From NCBI RefSeq assembly GCF_019704555.1, contig NZ_AP024745.1:7820501-7884500 (forward strand): DNA of 64,000 nucleotides, in the 5' to 3' direction. Shown here piece by piece: positions 49,229 through 57,278 of the stretch; the first letter of the stretch is position 1; each line of letters opens with the position of its first letter. A program made the position numbers and the translations under genes. This DNA comes from Actinoplanes sp. L3-i22 (GTDB taxonomy: Bacteria > Actinomycetota > Actinomycetes > Mycobacteriales > Micromonosporaceae). The notes beneath the pieces are model-generated. The model worked only from the letters and a program-made list of their open reading frames with translations, ran no database searches and was not told the origin of the DNA.

Positions 49229-50338
49229 TCAGAGGCGTGGGGCGCAGCTCTCCCGGGCGATGAACCGGCCCACGATCACCTCGCGCAGCGGCTCGCGCCC
49301 GCCTTCGCCCTCCGCACGCAACGGCTCGCGCCCGCCTTCGTCTTCCGCACGCAACGGCTCGCGCCCGTCGAGCCCGTCCGCGTCGGCGAGCGCCATCTGC
49401 ACTGCCCGGGCGCCGCTCGCCGCGTGCGGCAGGGCCAGCGTCGCCAGGCGCGGGGTCAGGTCGGAGGCCAGCGGCACGTCGTCGAAGCCGGTCACCGAGA
49501 GTTGCCCCGGCACGGCGATCCCGGCGTCCCGGCACGCCGACAGCGCCCCGATCGCCACCACGTCGTTGACCGCGACGATCGCGTCGACGCCGTCCAGACC
49601 GCCGCCGGCCTGCGCGTCCAGCACCGCCTGGTAGCCGCCCTGGCGACTGACCTCGCACTCCACCGCCCGGACGGCACGGACCCCGTGCGCGGCCAGGCCC
49701 GCCTCGAAGCCGGCCTGCCGTTCCGCGGCGAACGCCCGATCCGGCGTACCGGACAGGATCAGGATCTTCCGGTGCCCGGTGGTGGCCAGGTGCTCGCCGA
49801 CCAGCCGCGCCGAGGTCCGGTCGTCGAAGCGGACCGAGTCGAACGGCAGATCCACGCTGCCGTAGATCACCACCCGGCCGCCGTTGCGCTGGTAGGCGCG
49901 CAGCTCCTCGATCAGCCGGACGTTCCGGGCGGTCCCCTCGACCCGGGTCGAGGTCAGCACCAGCGCCCGCGGGCGGAACGCGCACAACGTCCGTACCGTG
50001 TCGAACTGCCGCTCCGGGACGCCCCGGGTCTGCGCCACGCTGACGAACGCCCCGACCGTGCGGGCCTGGCGCTCCATCGCGGCGACGACCAGGCCGATCG
50101 ACGGGGTGGTCAGATCGTCGGCGACCAGGGCGACGGTGTCGGTCGGGCCGCGCATCGCCCGCGCCGACAGGTCCGGCGTGTAGTTCAGCTCGGCGGCGGC
50201 GGCCAGCACCTTGCGCTCGTACTCGGCGGCGACCTTGCGGGCGCTGCCGCCCAGCACGCGGGAGGCGGTGGCCAGCGAGACGCCGGCCGCGCGGGCGACG
50301 TCGTGGAGGGTCACGGTCGGCCTGGCCGGATGCGGCAC
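49229..50338 (-). CDS. LacI family regulator of the adjacent ABC operon
   Basis: 369 aa. HTH VTLHDVARAAGVSLATASRVLGGSARKVAAEY; effector domain ends with AIVAVNDVVAIGALSACRDAGIAVPGQLSVTGFDDVPLAS. Near the C-terminus a 33-bp unit is repeated in frame (49300-49372), giving three copies of GREPLRA followed by EDEG or EGEG, an expansion that lies in the last domain outside the fold. It reads toward the ABC operon and the operator at 49105. GTG 50338 is set by the HTH position and a GGGGAGG site. Cognate inducer: the imported sugar (inference). Confidence 0.88.
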   Translation of the reverse strand: MPHPARPTVTLHDVARAAGVSLATASRVLGGSARKVAAEYERKVLAAAAELNYTPDLSARAMRGPTDTVALVADDLTTPSIGLVVAAMERQARTVGAFVSVAQTRGVPERQFDTVRTLCAFRPRALVLTSTRVEGTARNVRLIEELRAYQRNGGRVVIYGSVDLPFDSVRFDDRTSARLVGEHLATTGHRKILILSGTPDRAFAAERQAGFEAGLAAHGVRAVRAVECEVSRQGGYQAVLDAQAGGGLDGVDAIVAVNDVVAIGALSACRDAGIAVPGQLSVTGFDDVPLASDLTPRLATLALPHAASGARAVQMALADADGLDGREPLRAEDEGGREPLRAEGEGGREPLREVIVGRFIARESCAPRL

Positions 50339-50353
50339 ACCTCCCCCTCCCCG

Positions 50354-50412
50354 ACTGCAGCGCCGTTTCCTACTGCAGCGCCGCTCCTTACTGCAGCGCT
50401 GAGAATACTGTC
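50354..50412. repeat. 18-bp iterated repeat between divergent LacI genes
   Basis: ACTGCAGCGCCG units start at 50354, 50372 and 50390, exactly 18 bp apart, with a fourth partial ACTG at 50407. The even, near-two-turn spacing would place a bound protein on the same face of the helix. CTGCAG is palindromic in each unit. Confidence 0.75.
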
Positions 50413-50457
50413 CGTGGCGGGGGTGTGCGATCACGGGTTGCTGGCACAATCGGCGCC

Positions 50458-51486
50458 GTGGAGCAGGGTCCGAGGCGGCGACGGGTGACGCTGCACGACG
50501 TCGCGCGCGAGGCCGGCGTGTCCTACGCGACCGCGTCCCGCGCGCTCAACGGCAGCGACCGCAGCGTACGCCGGGAGAACGCCGACCGCGTCCAGGCCGC
50601 CGCCGCCCGGCTCGGCTACCTGCCGGACCTCCCCGCGCAGGCGATCGCGAAGGGTTCCAACGGCACCGCCGCGCTGGTCGTGAACGGCGTCGACGACCCG
50701 TACTTCGTGACGATCGCGGCCGGCGCCGGCGCGGCCGCCGAAGAGGCCGGGATCATCCTCACGCTGGCCGTTTCCGATCACTCCCCCGATCTCGAGCTGC
50801 AGATCGTCCGCACCCTGCGCGGCCAGCGCCCCCGCGCGATCCTGATCGCCGGCACCCGGGTCGAGGGCGCGCCGTCCGCCCCGCACCTGATCGCCGAGCT
50901 GGAGGCCTACCGCACCGCCGGCGGCCGGATCGCGCTGCTGACCCAGCCGCAGCTGCCGTTCGCCACCCTGGCGGTCGACAACCACGGCGGCGCCCACCAG
51001 CTCGCGACGGCCCTGATCGAGCGGGGCTACCGCAGGTTCGCCCTGGTCCACGGCGACGACCGGCTGCTCACCTCCCGCGAACGCCGGGACGGGTTCACCG
51101 CCGCGCTGCGCGACGCCGGCCTGGCGCCGCCGGTGCCGGTCCCGGCCGAGTTCAGCCGCGACGGCGGCGAGGCGGCCGCCGGTCGGCTGATCGCCGGCGG
51201 GCTGGACGGCATCGAGGCGATCGTGGCGGTCACCGACGTGATGGCGATCGGGGTGATGTCCGCGCTGCGGGCGGCCGGGCTGACCCCCGGGCGGGACGTC
51301 GGGGTGGCCGGTTTCGACGACATCGCCCCGGCCGAGGACGTCACGCCGACCCTGACCACGGTCCGCGTCCCCCTGCACGAGATGGGCCATCGGGCGCTGC
51401 GTACCGCCCTGGATTCGGACACCCGCGAAACGGTCACCGTCCCGACCGAGGTCATCCTGCGCGACAGCACCCCGCCCCTGCGCTGA
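50458..51486 (+). CDS. LacI family transcriptional regulator
   Basis: 342 aa. HTH VTLHDVAREAGVSYATASRALNGSDRSVRRENADRV, hinge LPDLPAQAIA, effector domain with AIVAVTDVMAIGVMSALRAAGLTPGRDVGVAGFDD. It resembles the divergent LacI at 49229 (THLHDVAR-type start, VEGxxxxxxLIEEL/LIAEL block), suggesting duplication. CACAAT (50445-50450) ends seven bases before GTG 50458. Its target may be uxaA, 520 bp downstream on the same strand, which has a perfect LacI-type palindrome (inference). Confidence 0.88.
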   Translation: MEQGPRRRRVTLHDVAREAGVSYATASRALNGSDRSVRRENADRVQAAAARLGYLPDLPAQAIAKGSNGTAALVVNGVDDPYFVTIAAGAGAAAEEAGIILTLAVSDHSPDLELQIVRTLRGQRPRAILIAGTRVEGAPSAPHLIAELEAYRTAGGRIALLTQPQLPFATLAVDNHGGAHQLATALIERGYRRFALVHGDDRLLTSRERRDGFTAALRDAGLAPPVPVPAEFSRDGGEAAAGRLIAGGLDGIEAIVAVTDVMAIGVMSALRAAGLTPGRDVGVAGFDDIAPAEDVTPTLTTVRVPLHEMGHRALRTALDSDTRETVTVPTEVILRDSTPPLR

Positions 51487-51510
51487 CCCCGCCCCGTCCG
51501 CGCAAGCCCC

Positions 51511-51611
51511 CGCAAGGCCGCGACCACTCCCGGCTCAGCCGCGGGCAAGGCCCGCCGGCTGGCGCTCAGGGTCGCTTCAAGAGGGCTTTGACAACCCTCA
51601 GCACCAGCCGG
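51511..51611. repeat. partial copy of the foldback element
   Basis: Matches the left half and central hairpin of 51701-51841. Here the hairpin has 16-bp imperfect arms (51557-51572 / 51594-51609) around a loop containing CTTCAAGAGGGCTTTGAC. The right outer arm is missing. Between the two copies lie three 17-bp repeats of CTCAGCGCCACCCTCGG (51650-51692). Confidence 0.75.
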
Positions 51612-51700
51612 CCCCACCCACGGCTCAGGCCCGCCCTTGGCTCAGCGCCACCCTCGGCTCAGCGCCACCCTCGGCTCAGCGCCACCCTCGGCGCAACCCC

Positions 51701-51841
51701 GCAAGGCCGCGCCCACTCCCGGCCCAGCCGCGGGCGCGGGCCTTCGGCTGGTGCGCAGGGCTGCTTCGAGAGGGTTTTGACAGCCCTGCGCACCAGCCCG
51801 CGAGCGGGGCGCGGCCGGGCCTGGGGTGGTCGCGGCCTTGC
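51701..51841. repeat. 141-bp foldback palindrome
   Basis: Outer arms GCAAGGCCGCG (51701-51711) and CGCGGCCTTGC (51831-51841); the inner core is a perfect 18-bp stem (51746-51763 / 51781-51798) with a 17-nt loop CTTCGAGAGGGTTTTGA. The arms between pair imperfectly, so nearly the whole element can fold into one long hairpin. No open frame or transposase is present. The 51487-52005 gap holds no gene. Confidence 0.8.
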
Positions 51842-51961
51842 GACGGATGCCACGGACGGGCGGGGCTGACGACGTACCAAAGCGGAATTGAGGGTGAGTG
51901 GCAGCGGCCCGGCGGCGGCGGATGGGTTTTCAGGGGTCCGGTGGCGTGCCAGGATGGTCGA

Positions 51962-51982
51962 TGGAAACGTTTCCAGTATTTT
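51962..51982 (+). promoter_or_regulatory. operator and -10 of uxaA
   Basis: Perfect palindrome TGGAAACGTTTCCA (51962-51975), a classical LacI-family site, ends two bases before TATTTT (51977-51982), a good -10. A bound repressor would block polymerase. Transcription would start near 51989, and AGGAAG (51995-52000) precedes ATG 52006. Confidence 0.75.
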
Positions 51983-52005
51983 TCAGCGGACGCTAGGAAG
52001 GCCCC

Positions 52006-53553
52006 ATGCCGGATCGTGCCGAGCCCGCCGCCCTGCGGAATGTGGCGTTGCTGCTGAGGGACGGCGATGACGTCGCCGTCGCCACCGAGGACCTGGCCGG
52101 GGGGCGGACGCTGCGGCACGACGACGGCGATCTGACCGTCGCGGCGCCGGTGCCGCGCGGGCACAAGATCGCGCTGCGGGATCTGGCCACGGGGGCACAG
52201 ATCCACAAATACGGTCAGGTCATCGGGCGGGCGACGGTGCCGATCCGGGCCGGTGAGCACGTGCACGCGCACAACCTCGGCATGGACGCGGTCGAGCACG
52301 ACTACGAGTTCGGGACCGGGGTCGTCGCCATCCCGCCGGCCGCCGAGGTGCGGACGTTCCAGGGGTTCAAGCGGGCGAACGGCGCGGTCGGGACGCGGAA
52401 CTACGTGGGCATCGTGACCTCGGTCAACTGCTCCGCCTCGACCGCCCGGATGATCGCCGACCAGTTCCGCGGCCCGATCATGGACCTGTATCCGCAGGTG
52501 GACGGCGTGGTCGCGCTCGCCCACGACTCCGGCTGCGGGATGGTCCCGGCCAGCGAGGGCGGGCAGATCCTGCGGCGCACGCTGCGCGGGTACGCGACCC
52601 ACCCGAACATCGGCGGCCTGATCGTTCTCGGACTCGGCTGCGAGATGCTCGGCGTCGAGACGCTGCTCGCCGACCTGGACGCGCCCGCCGACACGCTGAT
52701 CGAGCGGATGACCATCCAGGAGACCGGCGGCATCCGCGCCACCGTCCGGGCCGGCACCGAGGTGGTGCGCTCGCTGCTGCGACAGCTGAACGAGCGGCGC
52801 CGCGAGACGGTCCCGGCGTCGGCGCTGATCCTCGGCCTGAACTGCGGCGGCTCCGACGGCTACTCCGGGATCACCGCGAACCCGGCCCTCGGGCGCGCCT
52901 CCGACCTGCTCGTCGCCCAGGGCGGCGCGAGCGTGCTGGCCGAGACGCCCGAGGTGTTCGGCGCGGAACATCTGCTCACCCGGCGGGCGGTCAGCCGGGA
53001 GGTCGGCCAGCGGCTGCTCGACCGGATCGCCTGGTGGCACAAGTACGTCGAGGCCGGCGGCGGCACCCTGGACAACAATCCGTCCCCGGGCAACAAGGCC
53101 GGCGGGCTGACCACGATCCTGGAGAAGTCGCTGGGCGCGGTGGCCAAGGGCGGCGCGGCGCCGATGTCCGCGGTCTACGAGTACGCGGAGCGGATCACCG
53201 CGCCGGGATTCGCCTTCATGGACACCCCCGGCTACGACCCGGTGTCGGTGACCGGGCTGGTCGCGGGCGGGGCGACGGTCGTCTGCTTCACCACCGGGCG
53301 CGGCTCGGTGCTGGGCGGCAAACCCGCCCCGGTCATCAAGATCGCGACGAACTCGGAGGTCTTCGAGCGGATGCGCGACGACATGGACCTGGACACCGGC
53401 GGCATCGTCACCGGCACGACGACGATCGACGCGGCCGGCGACGAGATCTTCGAGACGATCCTGGCGGTGGCCTCCGGCCGGCTCACCGCGAGCGAGGACC
53501 TCGACCTGGGCCGCGACGAGTTCGTCCCCTGGCAGCTCGGCGCGGTCACCTGA
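52006..53553 (+). CDS. uxaA: altronate dehydratase (UxaA family)
   Basis: 515 aa, the length of single-chain UxaA. N-terminal SAF domain (about 10-95: RDGDDVAVATEDLAGG...GHKIALRDLATGAQIHKYGQVIG) and a large C-terminal domain with GTRNYVGIVTSVNCSAS, DSGCGM, GLGCEMLG, LNCGGSDGYSGITANPALG and NPSPGNKAGGLTTILEKSLG, where Cys residues hold the Fe/Mn site. It dehydrates altronate (or a related aldonate) to 2-keto-3-deoxygluconate in galacturonate breakdown. A LacI-type operator controls it. The nearby transporter and a PL9 lyase at the window start fit pectin use. Other sugar-acid substrates are possible. Confidence 0.88.
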   Translation: MPDRAEPAALRNVALLLRDGDDVAVATEDLAGGRTLRHDDGDLTVAAPVPRGHKIALRDLATGAQIHKYGQVIGRATVPIRAGEHVHAHNLGMDAVEHDYEFGTGVVAIPPAAEVRTFQGFKRANGAVGTRNYVGIVTSVNCSASTARMIADQFRGPIMDLYPQVDGVVALAHDSGCGMVPASEGGQILRRTLRGYATHPNIGGLIVLGLGCEMLGVETLLADLDAPADTLIERMTIQETGGIRATVRAGTEVVRSLLRQLNERRRETVPASALILGLNCGGSDGYSGITANPALGRASDLLVAQGGASVLAETPEVFGAEHLLTRRAVSREVGQRLLDRIAWWHKYVEAGGGTLDNNPSPGNKAGGLTTILEKSLGAVAKGGAAPMSAVYEYAERITAPGFAFMDTPGYDPVSVTGLVAGGATVVCFTTGRGSVLGGKPAPVIKIATNSEVFERMRDDMDLDTGGIVTGTTTIDAAGDEIFETILAVASGRLTASEDLDLGRDEFVPWQLGAVT

Positions 53554-53572
53554 GGCGCGCAGCCGCCCCTCG

Positions 53573-53593
53573 CCCGGCCCGCGCGCGGCCGGG
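53573..53593. terminator. short hairpin between convergent genes
   Basis: Stem CCCGGCC (53573-53579) / GGCCGGG (53587-53593), loop CGCGCGC. It sits between the uxaA stop and the stop of the minus-strand lipoprotein. Confidence 0.55.
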
Positions 53594-54778
53594 TCAGGAG
53601 AGCTTCGAGCCGCTGATCTTCGGGTTGCCGGAACCCAGGTAGAAGATGCCGGGCAGCCCCGTGGTCTCGAACCCGGCGCTCGGATTCTTCCGCAGCGTCG
53701 AGTTCCGGATCACGACCGTGCCGGTGCGGTCGTTGCTGACGAAGAAGATCGCGCCGCCGCCCTCGACCGCCTTGTTGCCGGTGATCACCGTGCCGTCCAG
53801 GGTCAGCGTCATCCTGTCGCCGTCGTTGTAGATCGCGCCGCCGCTGCCGCCGCCGGTGGTGCCGGAGCGGGCCGGGTTCGCCCCCTTGCCGACCGCCGAG
53901 TTCCCGGAGAAGTAGCTGTTCAGCACGGTCCAGGAGACCCCGATGCTGCTCAACGCGGACCCGTTCGAGCAGACCCCGCCGGTGAACGTGCTGCCGACGA
54001 CGTAGACCGGCGTGTCCCCGCCCTGGTCCAGCACCCGGATCGCGGCGCCGCCCAGGTCCGGCCCGGTCCGGTCGCACTTGTTGCCGGTGAACCGTGAGTT
54101 GATCACCTTGAGATGCCCGCCGCGGACGAAGATCGCGCCCCCGCCGCCGCCCTCGGTCTTGTCGCCGGTGCTGTTGCCGTTGCTGAACGCCATGTTCTGG
54201 ATCGTCATGCGGGGTGTGTCCTGATCCTGGCAGTGCGAGGTGGTCCAGCCCTGCGCCTGGTCACACGTGTTCATGTACAGGATCCGGCGCTTGCCGCCAC
54301 CGCTGAGCGTGACCTTGCTGCCGCCGTCGAGCACGAGCGTCGAGTGCGCGTTCTTCACCTTGGCGGTGGCGGTCATGGTGATGGTGACCGGCGCCGGGCC
54401 GCAGTCGAACGTGACGATGCCGCCGGCCGCGACCGCCTTCACCACCGCGGCGGAGGTGCAGCTCGCCGGGGCGCCGGTGCCGATCGTCCGGTCCGGCTTG
54501 CGGGTGTCGACCGGCTTGGCCGCGGCCGGGATCGACGCCCTGCCGCCCGGGTTGCCGGGCTTGGGCAGGGTCGTCTCCTTGACCGGTTTCGACGCGGACG
54601 GCGACGGCGCGACCGACGACGGGACGGCCGACGACGGCGCCGGCAGCCCGGCACCGGCGGACACGGCGGCGGACGGCCCGGCCACGAAGTCGACCGGCTC
54701 CTCGCCCTTCGACCTGGAGCACGCGCCGATCATGAGCAGGCTCAACAGCCCGGCTAGCAGCACCCGTCGATTTCGCAC
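53594..54778 (-). CDS. parallel beta-helix lipoprotein
   Basis: 394 aa. A signal peptide with lipobox MIGAC (Cys 20) is followed by a Pro/Ser/Ala linker (about 30-95) and a right-handed beta-helix domain with repeated rungs (VTLSGGGKRRILYMN, GGGGGAIFVRGGHLKVINSRFTGNKC, GGGSGGAIYNDGDRMTLTLDGTVITGNKAVEGGGAIFF). Four to five Cys suggest disulfides. Such proteins bind or cut polysaccharides; no lyase active site is recognised. TAGCAT (54790-54785) ends six bases before GTG 54778, so it has its own leaderless promoter, 40 bp after the LacI gene. Confidence 0.85.
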   Translation of the reverse strand: MRNRRVLLAGLLSLLMIGACSRSKGEEPVDFVAGPSAAVSAGAGLPAPSSAVPSSVAPSPSASKPVKETTLPKPGNPGGRASIPAAAKPVDTRKPDRTIGTGAPASCTSAAVVKAVAAGGIVTFDCGPAPVTITMTATAKVKNAHSTLVLDGGSKVTLSGGGKRRILYMNTCDQAQGWTTSHCQDQDTPRMTIQNMAFSNGNSTGDKTEGGGGGAIFVRGGHLKVINSRFTGNKCDRTGPDLGGAAIRVLDQGGDTPVYVVGSTFTGGVCSNGSALSSIGVSWTVLNSYFSGNSAVGKGANPARSGTTGGGSGGAIYNDGDRMTLTLDGTVITGNKAVEGGGAIFFVSNDRTGTVVIRNSTLRKNPSAGFETTGLPGIFYLGSGNPKISGSKLS

Positions 54779-54818
54779 CGGGCGATGCTACGGCCTGGGA
54801 CGTGCGCTCCGCACTCCC

Positions 54819-55790
54819 CTACTGACCGCCTGTGGACAACGGGGCCACGCCCGAGGAGGCCCGCACGACCAGGCCGGTCGGCAGCACCACCTCGCCGCCG
54901 GTCACCCCGCTGCGGCCGAGCAGCAGGTCCAGCCCGACCACCCCGGCCCGGCCCTTCGGCACGGCGACGCTGGTCAGCGGCGGATGACTCATCGCGGCCA
55001 GGCTCACGTCGTCGAACCCGACCACGCTGACCTGCTGAGGCACCGCCGCGCCCCGGGCCGCCAGCCGGTGCAGCACGCCGAGCGCGACCAGGTCGTTGTA
55101 GGCGATCACGGCCGTGGCCGGGCCGGCCAGCAGCAGATCTCCGGCGAGCAGCCCGCCCTCGAACGTCGGCGCCACCGCCCCCAGCGCCGCGATCGACAGA
55201 CCGGACAGCGCCTCGACCCGCCGGCGCGCCGCCCAGGAGTCCGCGGGGCCGGGAACGTACGCGATCCGCTCGTGCCCCAGCGCCCGCAGATGCTCGACGG
55301 CCTGCCGGATCCCGTCCGCGATGTCCGCCACCACGGACGACATCCCGGGCACCCGCCGATGCAGCAGCACCGTCGTCGCCGGGTCGGCCGCGGCGAGAAT
55401 CTCCGCGTCCGAGGCCCGCGGCGAGCACAACAGCAGTCCGTCGGTGTTCCGCCCGAGCGTCGCGATCGCCTCCAGCTCGGCCACCGGGTCCTCGTCGGTG
55501 TCCGCGATGAAGACCCCGTGGTCTACCGCCCGGGCCCGCGCGCTGACCCCCTTCGCCACGTCCGCGAAGAACGGATTGCGAAGATCAGGAACAATCAACC
55601 CCAGATTTCCGGTACGGCCGGTGATCAGCCCCCGGGCCGCCCGGTTCACCCGGTAGCCGAGCCTATTCGCCGCTTCCAGCACGGTCTCCCGGGTGGCCGC
55701 ACTGACGGTCCCCCCGGTCAGCGCCCGCGACACGGTCGACACCGAGACCCCGGCCTCACGCGCGACGTCCTGCACGGTCGTGCGCCCCAA
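54819..55790 (-). CDS. LacI family transcriptional regulator
   Basis: 323 aa. HTH TTVQDVAREAGVSVSTVSRALTGGTVSAATRETVLEAANRLGY and hinge NRAARGLITGRTGNLGLIVPDLRNPFFADVAKGV; effector core AVIAYNDLVALGVLHRLAARGAAVPQQVSVVGFDDVSLAAMSHPPLTSV. No ATG is in frame near the HTH. TTG 55790, five bases after GGGGGG, is the likely start; GTG 55775 is the alternative. It reads toward the beta-helix lipoprotein and may regulate it or uxaA. Its stop region contains TGTGGACAA (54831-54839) by coding coincidence. Confidence 0.85.
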   Translation of the reverse strand: MGRTTVQDVAREAGVSVSTVSRALTGGTVSAATRETVLEAANRLGYRVNRAARGLITGRTGNLGLIVPDLRNPFFADVAKGVSARARAVDHGVFIADTDEDPVAELEAIATLGRNTDGLLLCSPRASDAEILAAADPATTVLLHRRVPGMSSVVADIADGIRQAVEHLRALGHERIAYVPGPADSWAARRRVEALSGLSIAALGAVAPTFEGGLLAGDLLLAGPATAVIAYNDLVALGVLHRLAARGAAVPQQVSVVGFDDVSLAAMSHPPLTSVAVPKGRAGVVGLDLLLGRSGVTGGEVVLPTGLVVRASSGVAPLSTGGQ

Positions 55791-55884
55791 CCCGGCCCCC
55801 CATTTTCGGCTCGCGCCAGCATAACGACCACCCAGCTCACCCCCGCAGTCCCGCCACACCAAACCTCGAGCCCCGCCAGCCGCC

Positions 55885-56040
55885 GAGCCGCATGCCCGAG
55901 CCGCATGCCCCGAGCCGCAAGCCGCAAGCCGCAAGCCGCAAGCCCCGAGCCGCGAGCCGCGAGCCGCAAGCCGCAAGCCGCAAGCCCCGAGCCGCGAGCC
56001 GCAAGCCGCGAGCCGCGAGCCGCGAGCCGCGAGCCGCGAA
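55885..56040. repeat. 7-bp tandem repeat (AGCCGCA/AGCCGCG)
   Basis: About twenty units of AGCCGCA, AGCCGCG or AGCCCCG in tandem. Seven is not a multiple of three, so all frames read the same low-complexity series on either strand. It begins about 95 bp upstream of the LacI start, a region that should hold its promoter. The 56249-56465 stretch beyond shows nothing I can assign. Confidence 0.85.
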
Positions 56041-56135
56041 CGCAGCCCCAACAGCTGCCAAGAGCACAAGCCACCCGCTGGTTCCAAACCGCACGAAACG
56101 ACCGTTTTCACCAGCCATAGGGCCAAGAAGCGGGT

Positions 56136-56169
56136 AAAAAAAAAGGGCCCGCCCTCCCTAAGGGGGGCC
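56136..56169 (-). terminator. rho-independent terminator with nine T residues
   Basis: Read on the minus strand: GGCCCCCC, TTA, then GGGAGGGCGGGCC pairing with one mismatch, followed by nine T (56144-56136). It overlaps the left end of DnaA-box element copy B and would end minus-strand transcripts coming from the DeoR gene. Confidence 0.7.
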
Positions 56170-56248
56170 ACCTCCTCTGACGTAATTGTCGCGTGATTCG
56201 CCAAGATCATGCTGGTGGCCTGTGGATGACGCTGCAGTGTGGATAACT
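56148..56248. repeat. 101-bp dispersed element with paired DnaA boxes, copy B
   Basis: Ungapped match to 5720-5820. Conserved parts: CCCGCCCTCCC, ATTGTC, CAAGATCATG, CCTGTGGAT and GCAGTGTGGA. The DnaA-box-like 9-mers are TGTGGATGA (56221-56229) and TGTGGATAA (56238-56246), again 17 bp apart. Spacer and linker bases differ, so the boxes are kept while the rest drifts. Confidence 0.75.
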
Positions 56249-56465
56249 CCCACGGGTTCGGATCTTGGGGTAGCGCGCAACCGCCCTCGGAGCCGAGACA
56301 GCCCCGGTGGCCGTTCGGGTTTTGGGGTAAACCGTGCCCACCCTCGGACGTCGCCCTTGCGGGTCTCGTGTTCTGGGCGCCCCGCGCCCTTGCGAGGCCC
56401 GGAAGGGTCCCCGCGGGAGCGACGATCAGTTATTGGCCGCAGCCGAGGCAATGAAGAATTTGAAT

Positions 56466-57221
56466 TCAGGCCGGAATGATCGCGACGCCCGCCGAGCGCA
56501 GCGCCCGCAACGCCGGATGATCCGGGTCGGCGTCGGTGACGATGCCGGTGACCTCGGCCGGCGGCAGGACCGTGAACGGCGAGGCCGTGCCGATCTTCTC
56601 CGCGCTGGCCAGCACGTAGGTTTCCGCGGCGCGTGAGGCCAGGGTCCGCTTCATGGCCGCCTCGTCGGCGTCACCGGTGGTGAGGCCGGCCTCCTGGTGC
56701 ACCCCCGTCACGCCGAGCAGGAACACGTCGGCGGAGACCCTGAGGGCGGCCTCAGCTGTCGCCGCGCCGCAGGTCACGGCGGAGTGTTTGAAGAGGCGGC
56801 CGCCCAGGACGTAGACGTCGACCGTCGGATGGGCCACCAGGGCCGCCGCGACCGTGGGACTGTGCGTGACGATTGTCGCGGAGAGATCGTCGGGCAGGGC
56901 GGCGGTCACCGCCAGTGCCGTGGTCCCGCCGTCGAGCAGGATCGTGCTGCCGGGGCGGATCAGCTCGGCGGCGGCCGCGGCGACGCGCTCCTTGCTGGAG
57001 GTGGCGACCGTGGTGCGGGTGGCGTAGTCGGCGGCGGCCGGCGAGACCGGCAGGGCGCCGCCGTAGACCCGCTGGCAGAGGCCGGCGGCGGCGAGCTCGC
57101 GCAGGTCCCGCCGGATCATGTCCTCGGTGACGCCGAGCCGGGCGGCGATCTCCTTGGCGACCACCTTGCCGTCGGACCGCAGGTGGGCCAGCAGCACATC
57201 GCGTCGCTCCGCGGCCAGCAT
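56466..57221 (-). CDS. DeoR/GlpR family transcriptional regulator
   Basis: 251 aa. HTH_DeoR: RRDVLLAHLRSDGKVVAKEIAARLGVTEDMIRRDLRELAAAGLCQRVYGGAL; then the DeoR sensor domain with LIRPGSTILLDGGTTALAVTAAL and VFLLGVTGVHQEAGLTT. Members bind phosphorylated sugars. ATG 57221 has GAGGAG seven bases upstream. It is divergent from a Nudix hydrolase with a 57-bp gap containing TGTTG direct repeats either side of GTCGAC, a possible operator, so it may regulate that gene. Confidence 0.9.
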   Translation of the reverse strand: MLAAERRDVLLAHLRSDGKVVAKEIAARLGVTEDMIRRDLRELAAAGLCQRVYGGALPVSPAAADYATRTTVATSSKERVAAAAAELIRPGSTILLDGGTTALAVTAALPDDLSATIVTHSPTVAAALVAHPTVDVYVLGGRLFKHSAVTCGAATAEAALRVSADVFLLGVTGVHQEAGLTTGDADEAAMKRTLASRAAETYVLASAEKIGTASPFTVLPPAEVTGIVTDADPDHPALRALRSAGVAIIPA

Positions 57222-57278
57222 CCGTGTTTCTCCTCATTGTTGTCGACTGTTGCGTGTTTCCTGACCTAGATTAGCCCC

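Noticed and set aside
54831..54839. Third DnaA box TGTGGACAA
   Set aside because: It lies inside the last codons of the LacI gene, alone and without the flanking element, so it is probably chance.
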